Both the position numbers and the translations under genes were made by a program. Positions 37,014 to 49,290 of a DNA stretch of 64,000 bases are shown here, piece by piece (position 1 is the first letter of the stretch; every line of letters starts with the position of its first letter). This DNA is from Sacculina carcini (lineage: Eukaryota; Arthropoda; Thecostraca; Sacculinidae): positions 434,001 to 498,000 of the forward strand of contig OU696596.1 of assembly GCA_916048095.2 (NCBI GenBank), given 5' to 3'. Under the pieces are notes generated by a model. It was not told the DNA's origin. It saw only the letters and a program-made list of their open reading frames with translations, and did no database searches.

Positions 37014-38477
37014 CTTACCTAAGTGTTACCTAAGTATTACCTAAGTGTTACCTAAGTGTGCCCTAAGTGTTACCTAAGTGTTACCTAAGTGTTACCTAAG
37101 TGTGCCCTAAGTGTTACCTAAGTGTTATCTAAGTGTGCCCTAAGTGTTACCTAAGTGTGCCCTAAGTGTTACCTAAGTGTGCCCTAAGTGTTACCTAAGT
37201 GTGCCCTAAGTGTTACCCAAGTGTGCCCTAAGTGTTACCTAAGTGTGCCCTAAGTGTTACCTAAGTGTGCCCCAAGTGTTACCTAAGTGTGCCCTAAGTG
37301 TTAACTAAGTGTTACCTAAGTGTGCCCTAAGTGTTACCTAAGTGTGCCCTAAGTGTTACCTAAGTGTTACCTAAGTGTTACCTAAGTGTTACCTAAGTGT
37401 GCCCTAAGTGTTACCCAAGTGTTACCTAAGTGTTACCTAAGTGTTACCTAAGTCTTACCTAAGTGTTACCTAAGTATTACCTAAGTGTGCCCTAAGTGTT
37501 ACCTAAGTGTGCCCTAAGTGTTACCCAAGTGTGCCCTAAGTGTTACCTAAGTGTGCCCTAAGTGTTACCTAAGTGTGCCCCAAGTGTTACCTAAGTGTGC
37601 CCTAAGTGTTAACTAAGTGTTACCTAAGTGTGCCCTAAGTGTTACCTAAGTGTGCCCTAAGTGTTACCTAAGTGTTACCTAAGTGTTACCTAAGTGTGCC
37701 CTAAGTGTTACCTAAGTGTTACCTAAGTGTTACCTAAGTGTTACCTAAGTGTGCCCTAAGTGTTACCCAAGTGTTACCTAAGTGTTACCTAAGTGTTACC
37801 TAAGTCTTACCTAAGTGTTACCTAAGTGTTACCTAAGTGTTACCTAAGTGTGCCCTAAGTGTTACCTAAGTGTTATCTAAGTGTGCCCTAAGTGTTACCT
37901 AAGTGTGCCCTAAGTGTTACCTAAGTGTGCCCTAAGTGTTACCTAAGTGTGCCCTAAGTGTTACCCAAGTGTGCCCTAAGTGTTACCTAAGTGTGCCCTA
38001 AGTGTTACCTAAGTGTGCCCCAAGTGTTACCTAAGTGTGCCCTAAGTGTTAACTAAGTGTTACCTAAGTGTGCCCTAAGTGTTACCTAAGTGTGCCCTAA
38101 GTGTTACCTAAGTGTTACCTAAGTGTTACCTAAGTGTTACCTAAGTGTGCCCTAAGTGTTACCCAAGTGTTACCTAAGTGTTACCTAAGTGTTACCTAAG
38201 TCTTACCTAAGTGTTACCTAAGTATTACCTAAGTGTTACCTAAGTGTGCCCTAAGTGTTACCTAAGTGTGCCCTAAGTGTTACCTAAGTGTGCCCTAAGT
38301 GTTACCCAAGTGTGCCCTAAGTGTTACCTAAGTGTGCCCTAAGTGTTACCTAAGTGTGCCCCAAGTGTTACCTAAGTGTGCCCTAAGTGTTAACTAAGTG
38401 TTACCTAAGTGTGCCCTAAGTGTTACCTAAGTGTGCCCTAAGTGTTACCTAAGTGTTACCTAAGTGTTACCTAAGTC
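37014..38477. repeat. TAAGTC cassette series in copy B
   Basis: Variant bases at 37,014, 37,454, 37,806, 38,202 and 38,477, giving steps of 440, 352, 396 and 275 bp. One unit near 37,825 that is TAAGTATT in other steps has consensus TAAGTGTT here. Confidence 0.85.
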
Positions 38478-38999
38478 TTACCTAAGTGTTACCTAAGTAT
38501 TACCTAAGTGTTACCTAAGTGTGCCCTAAGTGTTACCTAAGTGTGCCCTAACTGTTACCTAAGTGTGCCCTAACTGTTACCTAAGTGTGCCCTAAGTGTT
38601 ACCTAAGTGTGCCCTAAGTGTTACCTAAGTGTACCCTTAGTGTTACCTAAGTGTTACCTAAGTGTTAACTAAGTGTTACTTAAGTGTTACCTAAGTGTGC
38701 CCTAAGTGTTACCTAAGTGTGCCCTAAGTGTGCCCTAAGTGTTACCTAAGTGTACCATAAGTGTTACCTAAGTGTTACCTAAGTGTTACCTAAGTGTTAC
38801 CTAAGTGTTACCTAAGTGTTACCTAAGTGTTACCTAAGTGTTACCCAAGTGTTACCTAAGTGTGCCCTAAGTGTTACCTAAGTGTGCCCTAAGTGTGCCC
38901 TAAGTGTTACCTAAGTGTACCCTTAGTGTTACCCAAGTGTTACCTAAGTGTTAACTAAGTGTTACCTAAGTGTGCCCTAAGTGTTACCTAAGTGTGCCC

Positions 39000-39006
39000 T
39001 AAGTGT
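39000..39006 (+). repeat. truncated 7-bp unit 11 (type 1)
   Basis: Same deletion. Start of the second 6,658-bp twin; GCGC at 39,323. The next junction is 3,296 bp on, as in the first twin. Confidence 0.96.
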
Positions 39007-42000
39007 TAAGTGTGCCCTAAGTGTGTCCTAACTGTTACCTAAGTGTGCCCTAACTGTTACCTAAGTATGCCCTAAGTGTTACCTAAGTGTGCCCTAAGTG
39101 TTACCTAAGTGTGGCCTAAGTGTTACCTAAGTGTGCCCCAAGTGTTACCTAAGTGTGCCCTAAGTGTTAACTAAGTGTTACCTAAGTGTGCCCTAAGTGT
39201 TACCTAAGTGTACCATAAGTGTTACCTAAGTGTTACCTAAGTGTTACCTAAGTGTTACCTAAGAGTTACCTAAGTGTTACATATGTGTTACCTAAGTGTG
39301 CCCTAAGTGTTACCTAAGTGTGCGCTAAGTGTTACCTAAGTGTTATCTAAGTGTGCCCTAAGTGTTACCTAAGTGTGCCCTAAGTGTTACCTAAGTGTGC
39401 CCTAAGTGTTACCTAAGTGTGCCCTAAGTGTTACCCAAGTGTGCCCTAAGTGTTACCTAAGTGTGCCCTAAGTGTTACCTAAGTGTGCCCCAAGTGTTAC
39501 CTAAGTGTGCCCTAAGTGTTAACTAAGTGTTACCTAAGTGTGCCCTAAGTGTTACCTAAGTGTGCCCTAAGTGTTACCTAAGTGTTACCTAAGTGTTACC
39601 TAAGTGTTACCTAAGTGTGCCCTAAGTGTTACCCAAGTGTTACCTAAGTGTTACCTAAGTGTTACCTAAGTGTTACCTAAGTATTACCTAAGTGTTACCT
39701 AAGTGTGCCCTAAGTGTTACCTAAGTGTGCCCTAAGTGTTACCCAAGTGTGCCCTAAGTGTTACCTAAGTGTTACCTAAGAGTTACCTAAGTGTTACATA
39801 TGTGTTACCTAAGTGTGCCCTAAGTGTTACCTAAGTGTGCCCTAAGTGTTACCTAAGTGTGCCCCAAGTGTTACCTAAGTGTGCCCTAAGTGTTAACTAA
39901 GTGTTACCTAAGTGTGCCCTAAGTGTTACCTAAGTGTGCCCTAAGTGTTACCTAAGTGTTACCTAAGTGTTACCTAAGTGTTACCTAAGTGTGCCCTAAG
40001 TGTTACCCAAGTGTTACCTAAGTGTTACCTAAGTGTTACCTAAGTGTTACCTAAGTATTACCTAAGTGTTACCTAAGTGTGCCCTAAGTGTTACCTAAGT
40101 GTGCCCTAACTGTTACCTAAGTGTGCCCTAACTGTTACCTAAGTGTGCCCTAAGTGTTACCTAAGTGTGCCCTAAGTGTTACCTAAGTGTACCCTTAGTG
40201 TTACCTAAGTGTTACCTAAGTGTTAACTAAGTGTTACTTAAGTGTTACCCAAGTGTGCCCTAAGTGTTACCTAAGTGTGCCCTAAGTGTTACCTAAGTGT
40301 ACCCTAAGTGTTACCTAAGTGTTACCTAAGTGTTACCTAAGTGTTACCCAAGTGTTACCTAAGTGTGCCCTAAGTGTTACCTAAGTGTGCCCTAAGTGTG
40401 CCCTAAGTGTTACCTAAGTGTACCCTTAGTGTTACCCAAGTGTTACCTAAGTGTTACCTAAGTGTGCCCTAAGTGTTACCTAAGTGTGCCCTAAGTGTTA
40501 CCTAAGTGTGCCCTAAGTGTTACCCAAGTGTGCCCTAAGTGTTACCCAAGTGTGCCCTAAGTGTTACCTAAGTGTGCCCTAAGTGTGCCCTAAGTGTTAC
40601 CTAAGTGTACCATAAGTGTTACCTAAGTGTTACCTAAGTGTTACCTAAGTGTTACCTAAGTGTTACCTAAGAGTTACCTAAGTGTTACATAAGTGTTACC
40701 TAAGTGTGCCCTAAGTGTTACCTAAGTGTGCCCTAAGTGTTACCCAAGTGTGCCCTAAGTGTTACCTAAGTGTGCCCTAAGTGTTACCTAAGTGTGCCCC
40801 AAGTGTTACCTAAGTGTGCCCTAAGTGTTAACTAAGTGTTACCTAAGTGTGCCCTAAGTGTTACCTAAGTGTGCCCTAAGTGTTACCTAAGTGTTACCTA
40901 AGTGTTACCTAAGTGTTACCTAAGTGTGCCCTAAGTGTTACCTAAGTGTGCCCTAACTGTTACCTAAGTGTGCCCTAAGTGTTACCTAAGTGTGCCCTAA
41001 GTGTTACCTAAGTGTACCCTTAGTGTTACATAAGTGTTACCTAAGTGTTAACTAAGTGTTACTTAAGTGTTACCCAATTGTGCCCTAAGTGTTACCTAAG
41101 TGTGCCCTAAGTGTTACCTAAGTGTGCCCTAAGTGTTACCTAAGTGTACCCTAAGTGTTACCTAAGTGTGCCCTAAGTGTTACCTAAGTGTTACCTAAGT
41201 GTTACCTAAGTGTTACCTAAGTGTGCCCTAAGTGTTACCCAAGTGTTACCTAAGTGTTACCTAAGTGTTACCTAAGTGTTACCTAAGTGTTACCTAAGTA
41301 TTACCTAAGTGTTACCTAAGTGTGCCCTAAGTGTTACCTAAGTGTGCCCTAACTGTTACCTAAGTGTGCCCTAACTGTTACCTAAGTGTGCCCTAAGTGT
41401 TACCTAAGTGTGCCCTAAGTGTTACCTAAGTGTACCCTTAGTGTTACCTAAGTGTTACCTAAGTGTGCCCTAAGTGTTACCTAAGTGTTACCTAAGTGTT
41501 ACCTAAGTGTTACCTAAGTGTGCCCTAAGTGTTACCTAAGTGTGCCCTAACTGTTACCTAAGTGTGCCCTAAGTGTTACCTAAGTGTTACCTAAGTGTTA
41601 CCTAAGTGTGCCCTAAGTGTTACCTAAGTGTGCCCTAAGTGTTACCTAAGTGTGCCCTAAGTGTTACCTAAGTGTTACCTAAGTGTTACCTAAGTGTTAC
41701 CTAAGTGTGCCCTAAGTGTTACCCAAGTGTTACCTAAGTGTTACCTAAGTGTTACCTAAGTGTTACCTAAGTGTTACCTAAGTATTACCTAAGTGTTACC
41801 TAAGTGTGCCCTAAGTGTTACCTAAGTGTGCCCTAACTGTTACCTAAGTGTGCCCTAACTGTTACCTAAGTGTGCCCTAAGTGTTACCTAAGTGTGCCCT
41901 AAGTGTTACCTAAGTGTACCCTTAGTGTTACCTAAGTGTTACCTAAGTGTTAACTAAGTGTTACTTAAGTGTTACCTAAGTGTGCCCTAAGTGTTACCTA

Positions 42001-42295
42001 AGTGTGCCCTAAGTGTGCCCTAAGTGTTACCTAAGTGTACCATAAGTGTTACCTAAGTGTTACCTAAGTGTTACCTAAGTGTTACCTAAGTGTTACCTAA
42101 GTGTTACCTAAGTGTTACCCAAGTGTTACCTAAGTGTGCCCTAAGTGTTACCTAAGTGTGCCCTAAGTGTGCCCTAAGTGTTACCTAAGTGTACCCTTAG
42201 TGTTACCCAAGTGTTACCTAAGTGTTAACTAAGTGTTACCTAAGTGTGCCCTAAGTGTTACCTAAGTGTGCCCTAAGTGTTACCTAAGTGTGCCC

Positions 42296-42302
42296 TAAGT
42301 GT
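42296..42302 (+). repeat. truncated 7-bp unit 12 (type 2)
   Basis: Same deletion, with the extra upstream dimer shared with 35,645. GCGC at 42,619 and 43,323. The next junction is 3,362 bp on. Confidence 0.96.
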
Positions 42303-43671
42303 TAAGTGTGCCCTAAGTGTGTCCTAACTGTTACCTAAGTGTGCCCTAACTGTTACCTAAGTATGCCCTAAGTGTTACCTAAGTGTGCCCTAAGTGTTAC
42401 CTAAGTGTGGCCTAAGTGTTACCTAAGTGTGCCCCAAGTGTTACCTAAGTGTGCCCTAAGTGTTAACTAAGTGTTACCTAAGTGTGCCCTAAGTGTTACC
42501 TAAGTGTACCATAAGTGTTACCTAAGTGTTACCTAAGTGTTACCTAAGTGTTACCTAAGAGTTACCTAAGTGTTACATATGTGTTACCTAAGTGTGCCCT
42601 AAGTGTTACCTAAGTGTGCGCTAAGTGTTACCTAAGTGTTATCTAAGTGTGCCCTAAGTGTTACCTAAGTGTGCCCTAAGTGTTACCTAAGTGTGCCCTA
42701 AGTGTTACCTAAGTGTGCCCTAAGTGTTACCCAAGTGTGCCCTAAGTGTTACCTAAGTGTGCCCTAAGTGTTACCTAAGTGTGCCCCAAGTGTTACCTAA
42801 GTGTGCCCTAAGTGTTAACTAAGTGTTACCTAAGTGTGCCCTAAGTGTTACCTAAGTGTGCCCTAAGTGTTACCTAAGTGTTACCTAAGTGTTACCTAAG
42901 TGTTACCTAAGTGTGCCCTAAGTGTTACCCAAGTGTTACCTAAGTGTTACCTAAGTGTTACCTAAGTGTTACCTAAGTATTACCTAAGTGTTACCTAAGT
43001 GTGCCCTAAGTGTTACCTAAGTGTGCCCTAACTGTTACCTAAGTGTGCCCTAAGTGTTACCTAAGTGTGGCCTAAGTGTTACCTAAGTGTGCCCCAAGTG
43101 TTACCTAAGTGTGCCCTAAGTGTTAACTAAGTGTGCCCCAAGTGTTACCTAAGTGTGCCCTAAGTGTTAACTAAGTGTTACCTAAGTGTGCCCTAAGTGT
43201 TACCTAAGTGTACCATAAGTGTTACCTAAGTGTTACCTAAGTGTTACCTAAGTGTTACCTAAGAGTTACCTAAGTGTTACATATGTGTTACCTAAGTGTG
43301 CCCTAAGTGTTACCTAAGTGTGCGCTAAGTGTTACCTAAGTGTTATCTAAGTGTGCCCTAAGTGTTACCTAAGTGTGCCCTAAGTGTTACCTAAGTGTGC
43401 CCTAAGTGTTACCTAAGTGTGCCCTAAGTGTTACCCAAGTGTGCCCTAAGTGTTACCTAAGTGTGCCCTAAGTGTTACCTAAGTGTGCCCCAAGTGTTAC
43501 CTAAGTGTGCCCTAAGTGTTAACTAAGTGTTACCTAAGTGTGCCCTAAGTGTTACCTAAGTGTGCCCTAAGTGTTACCTAAGTGTTACCTAAGTGTTACC
43601 TAAGTGTTACCTAAGTGTGCCCTAAGTGTTACCCAAGTGTTACCTAAGTGTTACCTAAGTGTTACCTAAGT

Positions 43672-45135
43672 CTTACCTAAGTGTTACCTAAGTATTACCT
43701 AAGTGTTACCTAAGTGTGCCCTAAGTGTTACCTAAGTGTTACCTAAGTGTTACCTAAGTGTGCCCTAAGTGTTACCTAAGTGTTATCTAAGTGTGCCCTA
43801 AGTGTTACCTAAGTGTGCCCTAAGTGTTACCTAAGTGTGCCCTAAGTGTTACCTAAGTGTGCCCTAAGTGTTACCCAAGTGTGCCCTAAGTGTTACCTAA
43901 GTGTGCCCTAAGTGTTACCTAAGTGTGCCCCAAGTGTTACCTAAGTGTGCCCTAAGTGTTAACTAAGTGTTACCTAAGTGTGCCCTAAGTGTTACCTAAG
44001 TGTGCCCTAAGTGTTACCTAAGTGTTACCTAAGTGTTACCTAAGTGTTACCTAAGTGTGCCCTAAGTGTTACCCAAGTGTTACCTAAGTGTTACCTAAGT
44101 GTTACCTAAGTCTTACCTAAGTGTTACCTAAGTATTACCTAAGTGTGCCCTAAGTGTTACCTAAGTGTGCCCTAAGTGTTACCCAAGTGTGCCCTAAGTG
44201 TTACCTAAGTGTGCCCTAAGTGTTACCTAAGTGTGCCCCAAGTGTTACCTAAGTGTGCCCTAAGTGTTAACTAAGTGTTACCTAAGTGTGCCCTAAGTGT
44301 TACCTAAGTGTGCCCTAAGTGTTACCTAAGTGTTACCTAAGTGTTACCTAAGTGTGCCCTAAGTGTTACCTAAGTGTTACCTAAGTGTTACCTAAGTGTT
44401 ACCTAAGTGTGCCCTAAGTGTTACCCAAGTGTTACCTAAGTGTTACCTAAGTGTTACCTAAGTCTTACCTAAGTGTTACCTAAGTATTACCTAAGTGTTA
44501 CCTAAGTGTGCCCTAAGTGTTACCTAAGTGTTATCTAAGTGTGCCCTAAGTGTTACCTAAGTGTGCCCTAAGTGTTACCTAAGTGTGCCCTAAGTGTTAC
44601 CTAAGTGTGCCCTAAGTGTTACCCAAGTGTGCCCTAAGTGTTACCTAAGTGTGCCCTAAGTGTTACCTAAGTGTGCCCCAAGTGTTACCTAAGTGTGCCC
44701 TAAGTGTTAACTAAGTGTTACCTAAGTGTGCCCTAAGTGTTACCTAAGTGTGCCCTAAGTGTTACCTAAGTGTTACCTAAGTGTTACCTAAGTGTTACCT
44801 AAGTGTGCCCTAAGTGTTACCCAAGTGTTACCTAAGTGTTACCTAAGTGTTACCTAAGTCTTACCTAAGTGTTACCTAAGTATTACCTAAGTGTTACCTA
44901 AGTGTGCCCTAAGTGTTACCTAAGTGTGCCCTAAGTGTTACCTAAGTGTGCCCTAAGTGTTACCCAAGTGTGCCCTAAGTGTTACCTAAGTGTGCCCTAA
45001 GTGTTACCTAAGTGTGCCCCAAGTGTTACCTAAGTGTGCCCTAAGTGTTAACTAAGTGTTACCTAAGTGTGCCCTAAGTGTTACCTAAGTGTGCCCTAAG
45101 TGTTACCTAAGTGTTACCTAAGTGTTACCTAAGTC
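43672..45135. repeat. TAAGTC cassette series in copy C
   Basis: Variant bases at 43,672, 44,112, 44,464, 44,860 and 45,135, with the same four steps as copy B at exactly +6,658 bp. Confidence 0.86.
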
Positions 45136-45657
45136 TTACCTAAGTGTTACCTAAGTATTACCTAAGTGTTACCTAAGTGTGCCCTAAGTGTTACCTAAGT
45201 GTGCCCTAACTGTTACCTAAGTGTGCCCTAACTGTTACCTAAGTGTGCCCTAAGTGTTACCTAAGTGTGCCCTAAGTGTTACCTAAGTGTACCCTTAGTG
45301 TTACCTAAGTGTTACCTAAGTGTTAACTAAGTGTTACTTAAGTGTTACCTAAGTGTGCCCTAAGTGTTACCTAAGTGTGCCCTAAGTGTGCCCTAAGTGT
45401 TACCTAAGTGTACCATAAGTGTTACCTAAGTGTTACCTAAGTGTTACCTAAGTGTTACCTAAGTGTTACCTAAGTGTTACCTAAGTGTTACCTAAGTGTT
45501 ACCCAAGTGTTACCTAAGTGTGCCCTAAGTGTTACCTAAGTGTGCCCTAAGTGTGCCCTAAGTGTTACCTAAGTGTACCCTTAGTGTTACCCAAGTGTTA
45601 CCTAAGTGTTAACTAAGTGTTACCTAAGTGTGCCCTAAGTGTTACCTAAGTGTGCCC

Positions 45658-45664
45658 TAAGTGT
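45658..45664 (+). repeat. truncated 7-bp unit 13 (type 1)
   Basis: Same deletion; GCGC at 45,981. The next junction is 3,626 bp on, the same as from 24,767, because both copies keep the 352-bp segment and lack the extra dimer. Confidence 0.96.
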
Positions 45665-47328
45665 TAAGTGTGCCCTAAGTGTGTCCTAACTGTTACCTAA
45701 GTGTGCCCTAACTGTTACCTAAGTATGCCCTAAGTGTTACCTAAGTGTGCCCTAAGTGTTACCTAAGTGTGGCCTAAGTGTTACCTAAGTGTGCCCCAAG
45801 TGTTACCTAAGTGTGCCCTAAGTGTTAACTAAGTGTTACCTAAGTGTGCCCTAAGTGTTACCTAAGTGTACCATAAGTGTTACCTAAGTGTTACCTAAGT
45901 GTTACCTAAGTGTTACCTAAGAGTTACCTAAGTGTTACATATGTGTTACCTAAGTGTGCCCTAAGTGTTACCTAAGTGTGCGCTAAGTGTTACCTAAGTG
46001 TTATCTAAGTGTGCCCTAAGTGTTACCTAAGTGTGCCCTAAGTGTTACCTAAGTGTGCCCTAAGTGTTACCTAAGTGTGCCCTAAGTGTTACCCAAGTGT
46101 GCCCTAAGTGTTACCTAAGTGTGCCCTAAGTGTTACCTAAGTGTGCCCCAAGTGTTACCTAAGTGTGCCCTAAGTGTTAACTAAGTGTTACCTAAGTGTG
46201 CCCTAAGTGTTACCTAAGTGTGCCCTAAGTGTTACCTAAGTGTTACCTAAGTGTTACCTAAGTGTTACCTAAGTGTGCCCTAAGTGTTACCCAAGTGTTA
46301 CCTAAGTGTTACCTAAGTGTTACCTAAGTGTTACCTAAGTATTACCTAAGTGTTACCTAAGTGTGCCCTAAGTGTTACCTAAGTGTGCCCTAAGTGTTAC
46401 CCAAGTGTGCCCTAAGTGTTACCTAAGTGTTACCTAAGAGTTACCTAAGTGTTACATATGTGTTACCTAAGTGTGCCCTAAGTGTTACCTAAGTGTGCCC
46501 TAAGTGTTACCTAAGTGTGCCCCAAGTGTTACCTAAGTGTGCCCTAAGTGTTAACTAAGTGTTACCTAAGTGTGCCCTAAGTGTTACCTAAGTGTGCCCT
46601 AAGTGTTACCTAAGTGTTACCTAAGTGTTACCTAAGTGTTACCTAAGTGTGCCCTAAGTGTTACCCAAGTGTTACCTAAGTGTTACCTAAGTGTTACCTA
46701 AGTGTTACCTAAGTATTACCTAAGTGTTACCTAAGTGTGCCCTAAGTGTTACCTAAGTGTGCCCTAACTGTTACCTAAGTGTGCCCTAACTGTTACCTAA
46801 GTGTGCCCTAAGTGTTACCTAAGTGTGCCCTAAGTGTTACCTAAGTGTACCCTTAGTGTTACCTAAGTGTTACCTAAGTGTTAACTAAGTGTTACTTAAG
46901 TGTTACCCAAGTGTGCCCTAAGTGTTACCTAAGTGTGCCCTAAGTGTTACCTAAGTGTACCCTAAGTGTTACCTAAGTGTTACCTAAGTGTTACCTAAGT
47001 GTTACCCAAGTGTTACCTAAGTGTGCCCTAAGTGTTACCTAAGTGTGCCCTAAGTGTGCCCTAAGTGTTACCTAAGTGTACCCTTAGTGTTACCCAAGTG
47101 TTACCTAAGTGTTACCTAAGTGTGCCCTAAGTGTTACCTAAGTGTGCCCTAAGTGTTACCTAAGTGTGCCCTAAGTGTTACCCAAGTGTGCCCTAAGTGT
47201 TACCCAAGTGTGCCCTAAGTGTTACCTAAGTGTGCCCTAAGTGTGCCCTAAGTGTTACCTAAGTGTACCATAAGTGTTACCTAAGTGTTACCTAAGTGTT
47301 ACCTAAGTGTTACCTAAGTGTTACCTAA

Positions 47329-47680
47329 GAGTTACCTAAGTGTTACATAAGTGTTACCTAAGTGTGCCCTAAGTGTTACCTAAGTGTGCCCTAAGTGTTA
47401 CCTAAGTGTGCCCTAAGTGTTACCTAAGTGTGCCCTAAGTGTTACCTAAGTGTGCCCTAAGTGTTATCTAAGTGTGCCCTAAGTGTTACCTAAGTGTACC
47501 CTAAGTGTTACCTAAGTGTGGCCTAAGTGTTACCTAAGTGTGCCCCAAGAGTTACCTAAGTGTGCCCTAAGTGTTAACTAAGTGTTACCTAAGTGTGCCC
47601 TAAGTGTTACCTAAGTGTACCATAAGTGTTACCTAAGTGTTACCTAAGTGTTACCTAAGTGTTACCTAAGTGTTACCTAA
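47329..47680. repeat. 352-bp optional segment in copy D
   Basis: Bounded by TAAGAG units at 47,329 and 47,681. Copies C and D align at +6,658 bp up to it and +7,010 bp after it. Confidence 0.87.
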
Positions 47681-49283
47681 GAGTTACCTAAGTGTTACAT
47701 AAGTGTTACCTAAGTGTGCCCTAAGTGTTACCTAAGTGTGCCCTAAGTGTTACCCAAGTGTGCCCTAAGTGTTACCTAAGTGTGCCCTAAGTGTTACCTA
47801 AGTGTGCCCCAAGTGTTACCTAAGTGTGCCCTAAGTGTTAACTAAGTGTTACCTAAGTGTGCCCTAAGTGTTACCTAAGTGTGCCCTAAGTGTTACCTAA
47901 GTGTTACCTAAGTGTTACCTAAGTGTTACCTAAGTGTGCCCTAAGTGTTACCTAAGTGTGCCCTAACTGTTACCTAAGTGTGCCCTAAGTGTTACCTAAG
48001 TGTGCCCTAAGTGTTACCTAAGTGTACCCTTAGTGTTACATAAGTGTTACCTAAGTGTTAACTAAGTGTTACTTAAGTGTTACCCAATTGTGCCCTAAGT
48101 GTTACCTAAGTGTGCCCTAAGTGTTACCTAAGTGTGCCCTAAGTGTTACCTAAGTGTACCCTAAGTGTTACCTAAGTGTGCCCTAAGTGTTACCTAAGTG
48201 TTACCTAAGTGTTACCTAAGTGTTACCTAAGTGTGCCCTAAGTGTTACCCAAGTGTTACCTAAGTGTTACCTAAGTGTTACCTAAGTGTTACCTAAGTGT
48301 TACCTAAGTATTACCTAAGTGTTACCTAAGTGTGCCCTAAGTGTTACCTAAGTGTGCCCTAACTGTTACCTAAGTGTGCCCTAACTGTTACCTAAGTGTG
48401 CCCTAAGTGTTACCTAAGTGTGCCCTAAGTGTTACCTAAGTGTACCCTTAGTGTTACCTAAGTGTTACCTAAGTGTGCCCTAAGTGTTACCTAAGTGTTA
48501 CCTAAGTGTTACCTAAGTGTTACCTAAGTGTGCCCTAAGTGTTACCTAAGTGTGCCCTAACTGTTACCTAAGTGTGCCCTAAGTGTTACCTAAGTGTTAC
48601 CTAAGTGTTACCTAAGTGTGCCCTAAGTGTTACCTAAGTGTGCCCTAAGTGTTACCTAAGTGTGCCCTAAGTGTTACCTAAGTGTTACCTAAGTGTTACC
48701 TAAGTGTTACCTAAGTGTGCCCTAAGTGTTACCCAAGTGTTACCTAAGTGTTACCTAAGTGTTACCTAAGTGTTACCTAAGTGTTACCTAAGTATTACCT
48801 AAGTGTTACCTAAGTGTGCCCTAAGTGTTACCTAAGTGTGCCCTAACTGTTACCTAAGTGTGCCCTAACTGTTACCTAAGTGTGCCCTAAGTGTTACCTA
48901 AGTGTGCCCTAAGTGTTACCTAAGTGTACCCTTAGTGTTACCTAAGTGTTACCTAAGTGTTAACTAAGTGTTACTTAAGTGTTACCTAAGTGTGCCCTAA
49001 GTGTTACCTAAGTGTGCCCTAAGTGTGCCCTAAGTGTTACCTAAGTGTACCATAAGTGTTACCTAAGTGTTACCTAAGTGTTACCTAAGTGTTACCTAAG
49101 TGTTACCTAAGTGTTACCTAAGTGTTACCCAAGTGTTACCTAAGTGTGCCCTAAGTGTTACCTAAGTGTGCCCTAAGTGTGCCCTAAGTGTTACCTAAGT
49201 GTACCCTTAGTGTTACCCAAGTGTTACCTAAGTGTTAACTAAGTGTTACCTAAGTGTGCCCTAAGTGTTACCTAAGTGTGCCC

Positions 49284-49290
49284 TAAGTGT
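49284..49290 (+). repeat. truncated 7-bp unit 14 (type 2)
   Basis: Same deletion. GCGC at 49,607 and 50,267, spaced 660 bp instead of 704, so four units have been lost between them. The next junction is 2,251 bp on. Confidence 0.96.

Larger units (their letters stand above)
32349..39006. repeat. right-zone HOR copy B (6,658 bp)
   Basis: Its length is exactly that of the following copy. Every landmark compared is displaced by 6,658 bp: the junctions, GCGC at 32,665 and 36,665, TAAGAG at 33,121, CAATTG at 34,417, and TAAGTC at 37,014, 37,454, 37,806, 38,202 and 38,477. The one difference noticed is T instead of C at 32,436, unique in the window. The copy lacks the 352-bp segment found in R0, A, D and E. 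Confidence 0.9.
39007..45664. repeat. right-zone HOR copy C (6,658 bp)
   Basis: This is the twin of the preceding copy, with all landmarks at +6,658 bp: GCGC 39,323 and 43,323, CAATTG 41,075, TAAGTC 43,672, 44,112, 44,464, 44,860 and 45,135. It too lacks the 352-bp segment and has the extra 22-bp dimer just before its type-2 junction at 42,303. These shared features suggest that B and C arose from one parent copy by duplication. Confidence 0.9.

Noticed and set aside
32349..45664. Assembly duplication as the cause of the twin HOR copies
   Set aside because: It cannot be excluded without reads, but one private substitution (32,436) and different flanks argue for two real copies, so I kept it as a finding with that caveat.
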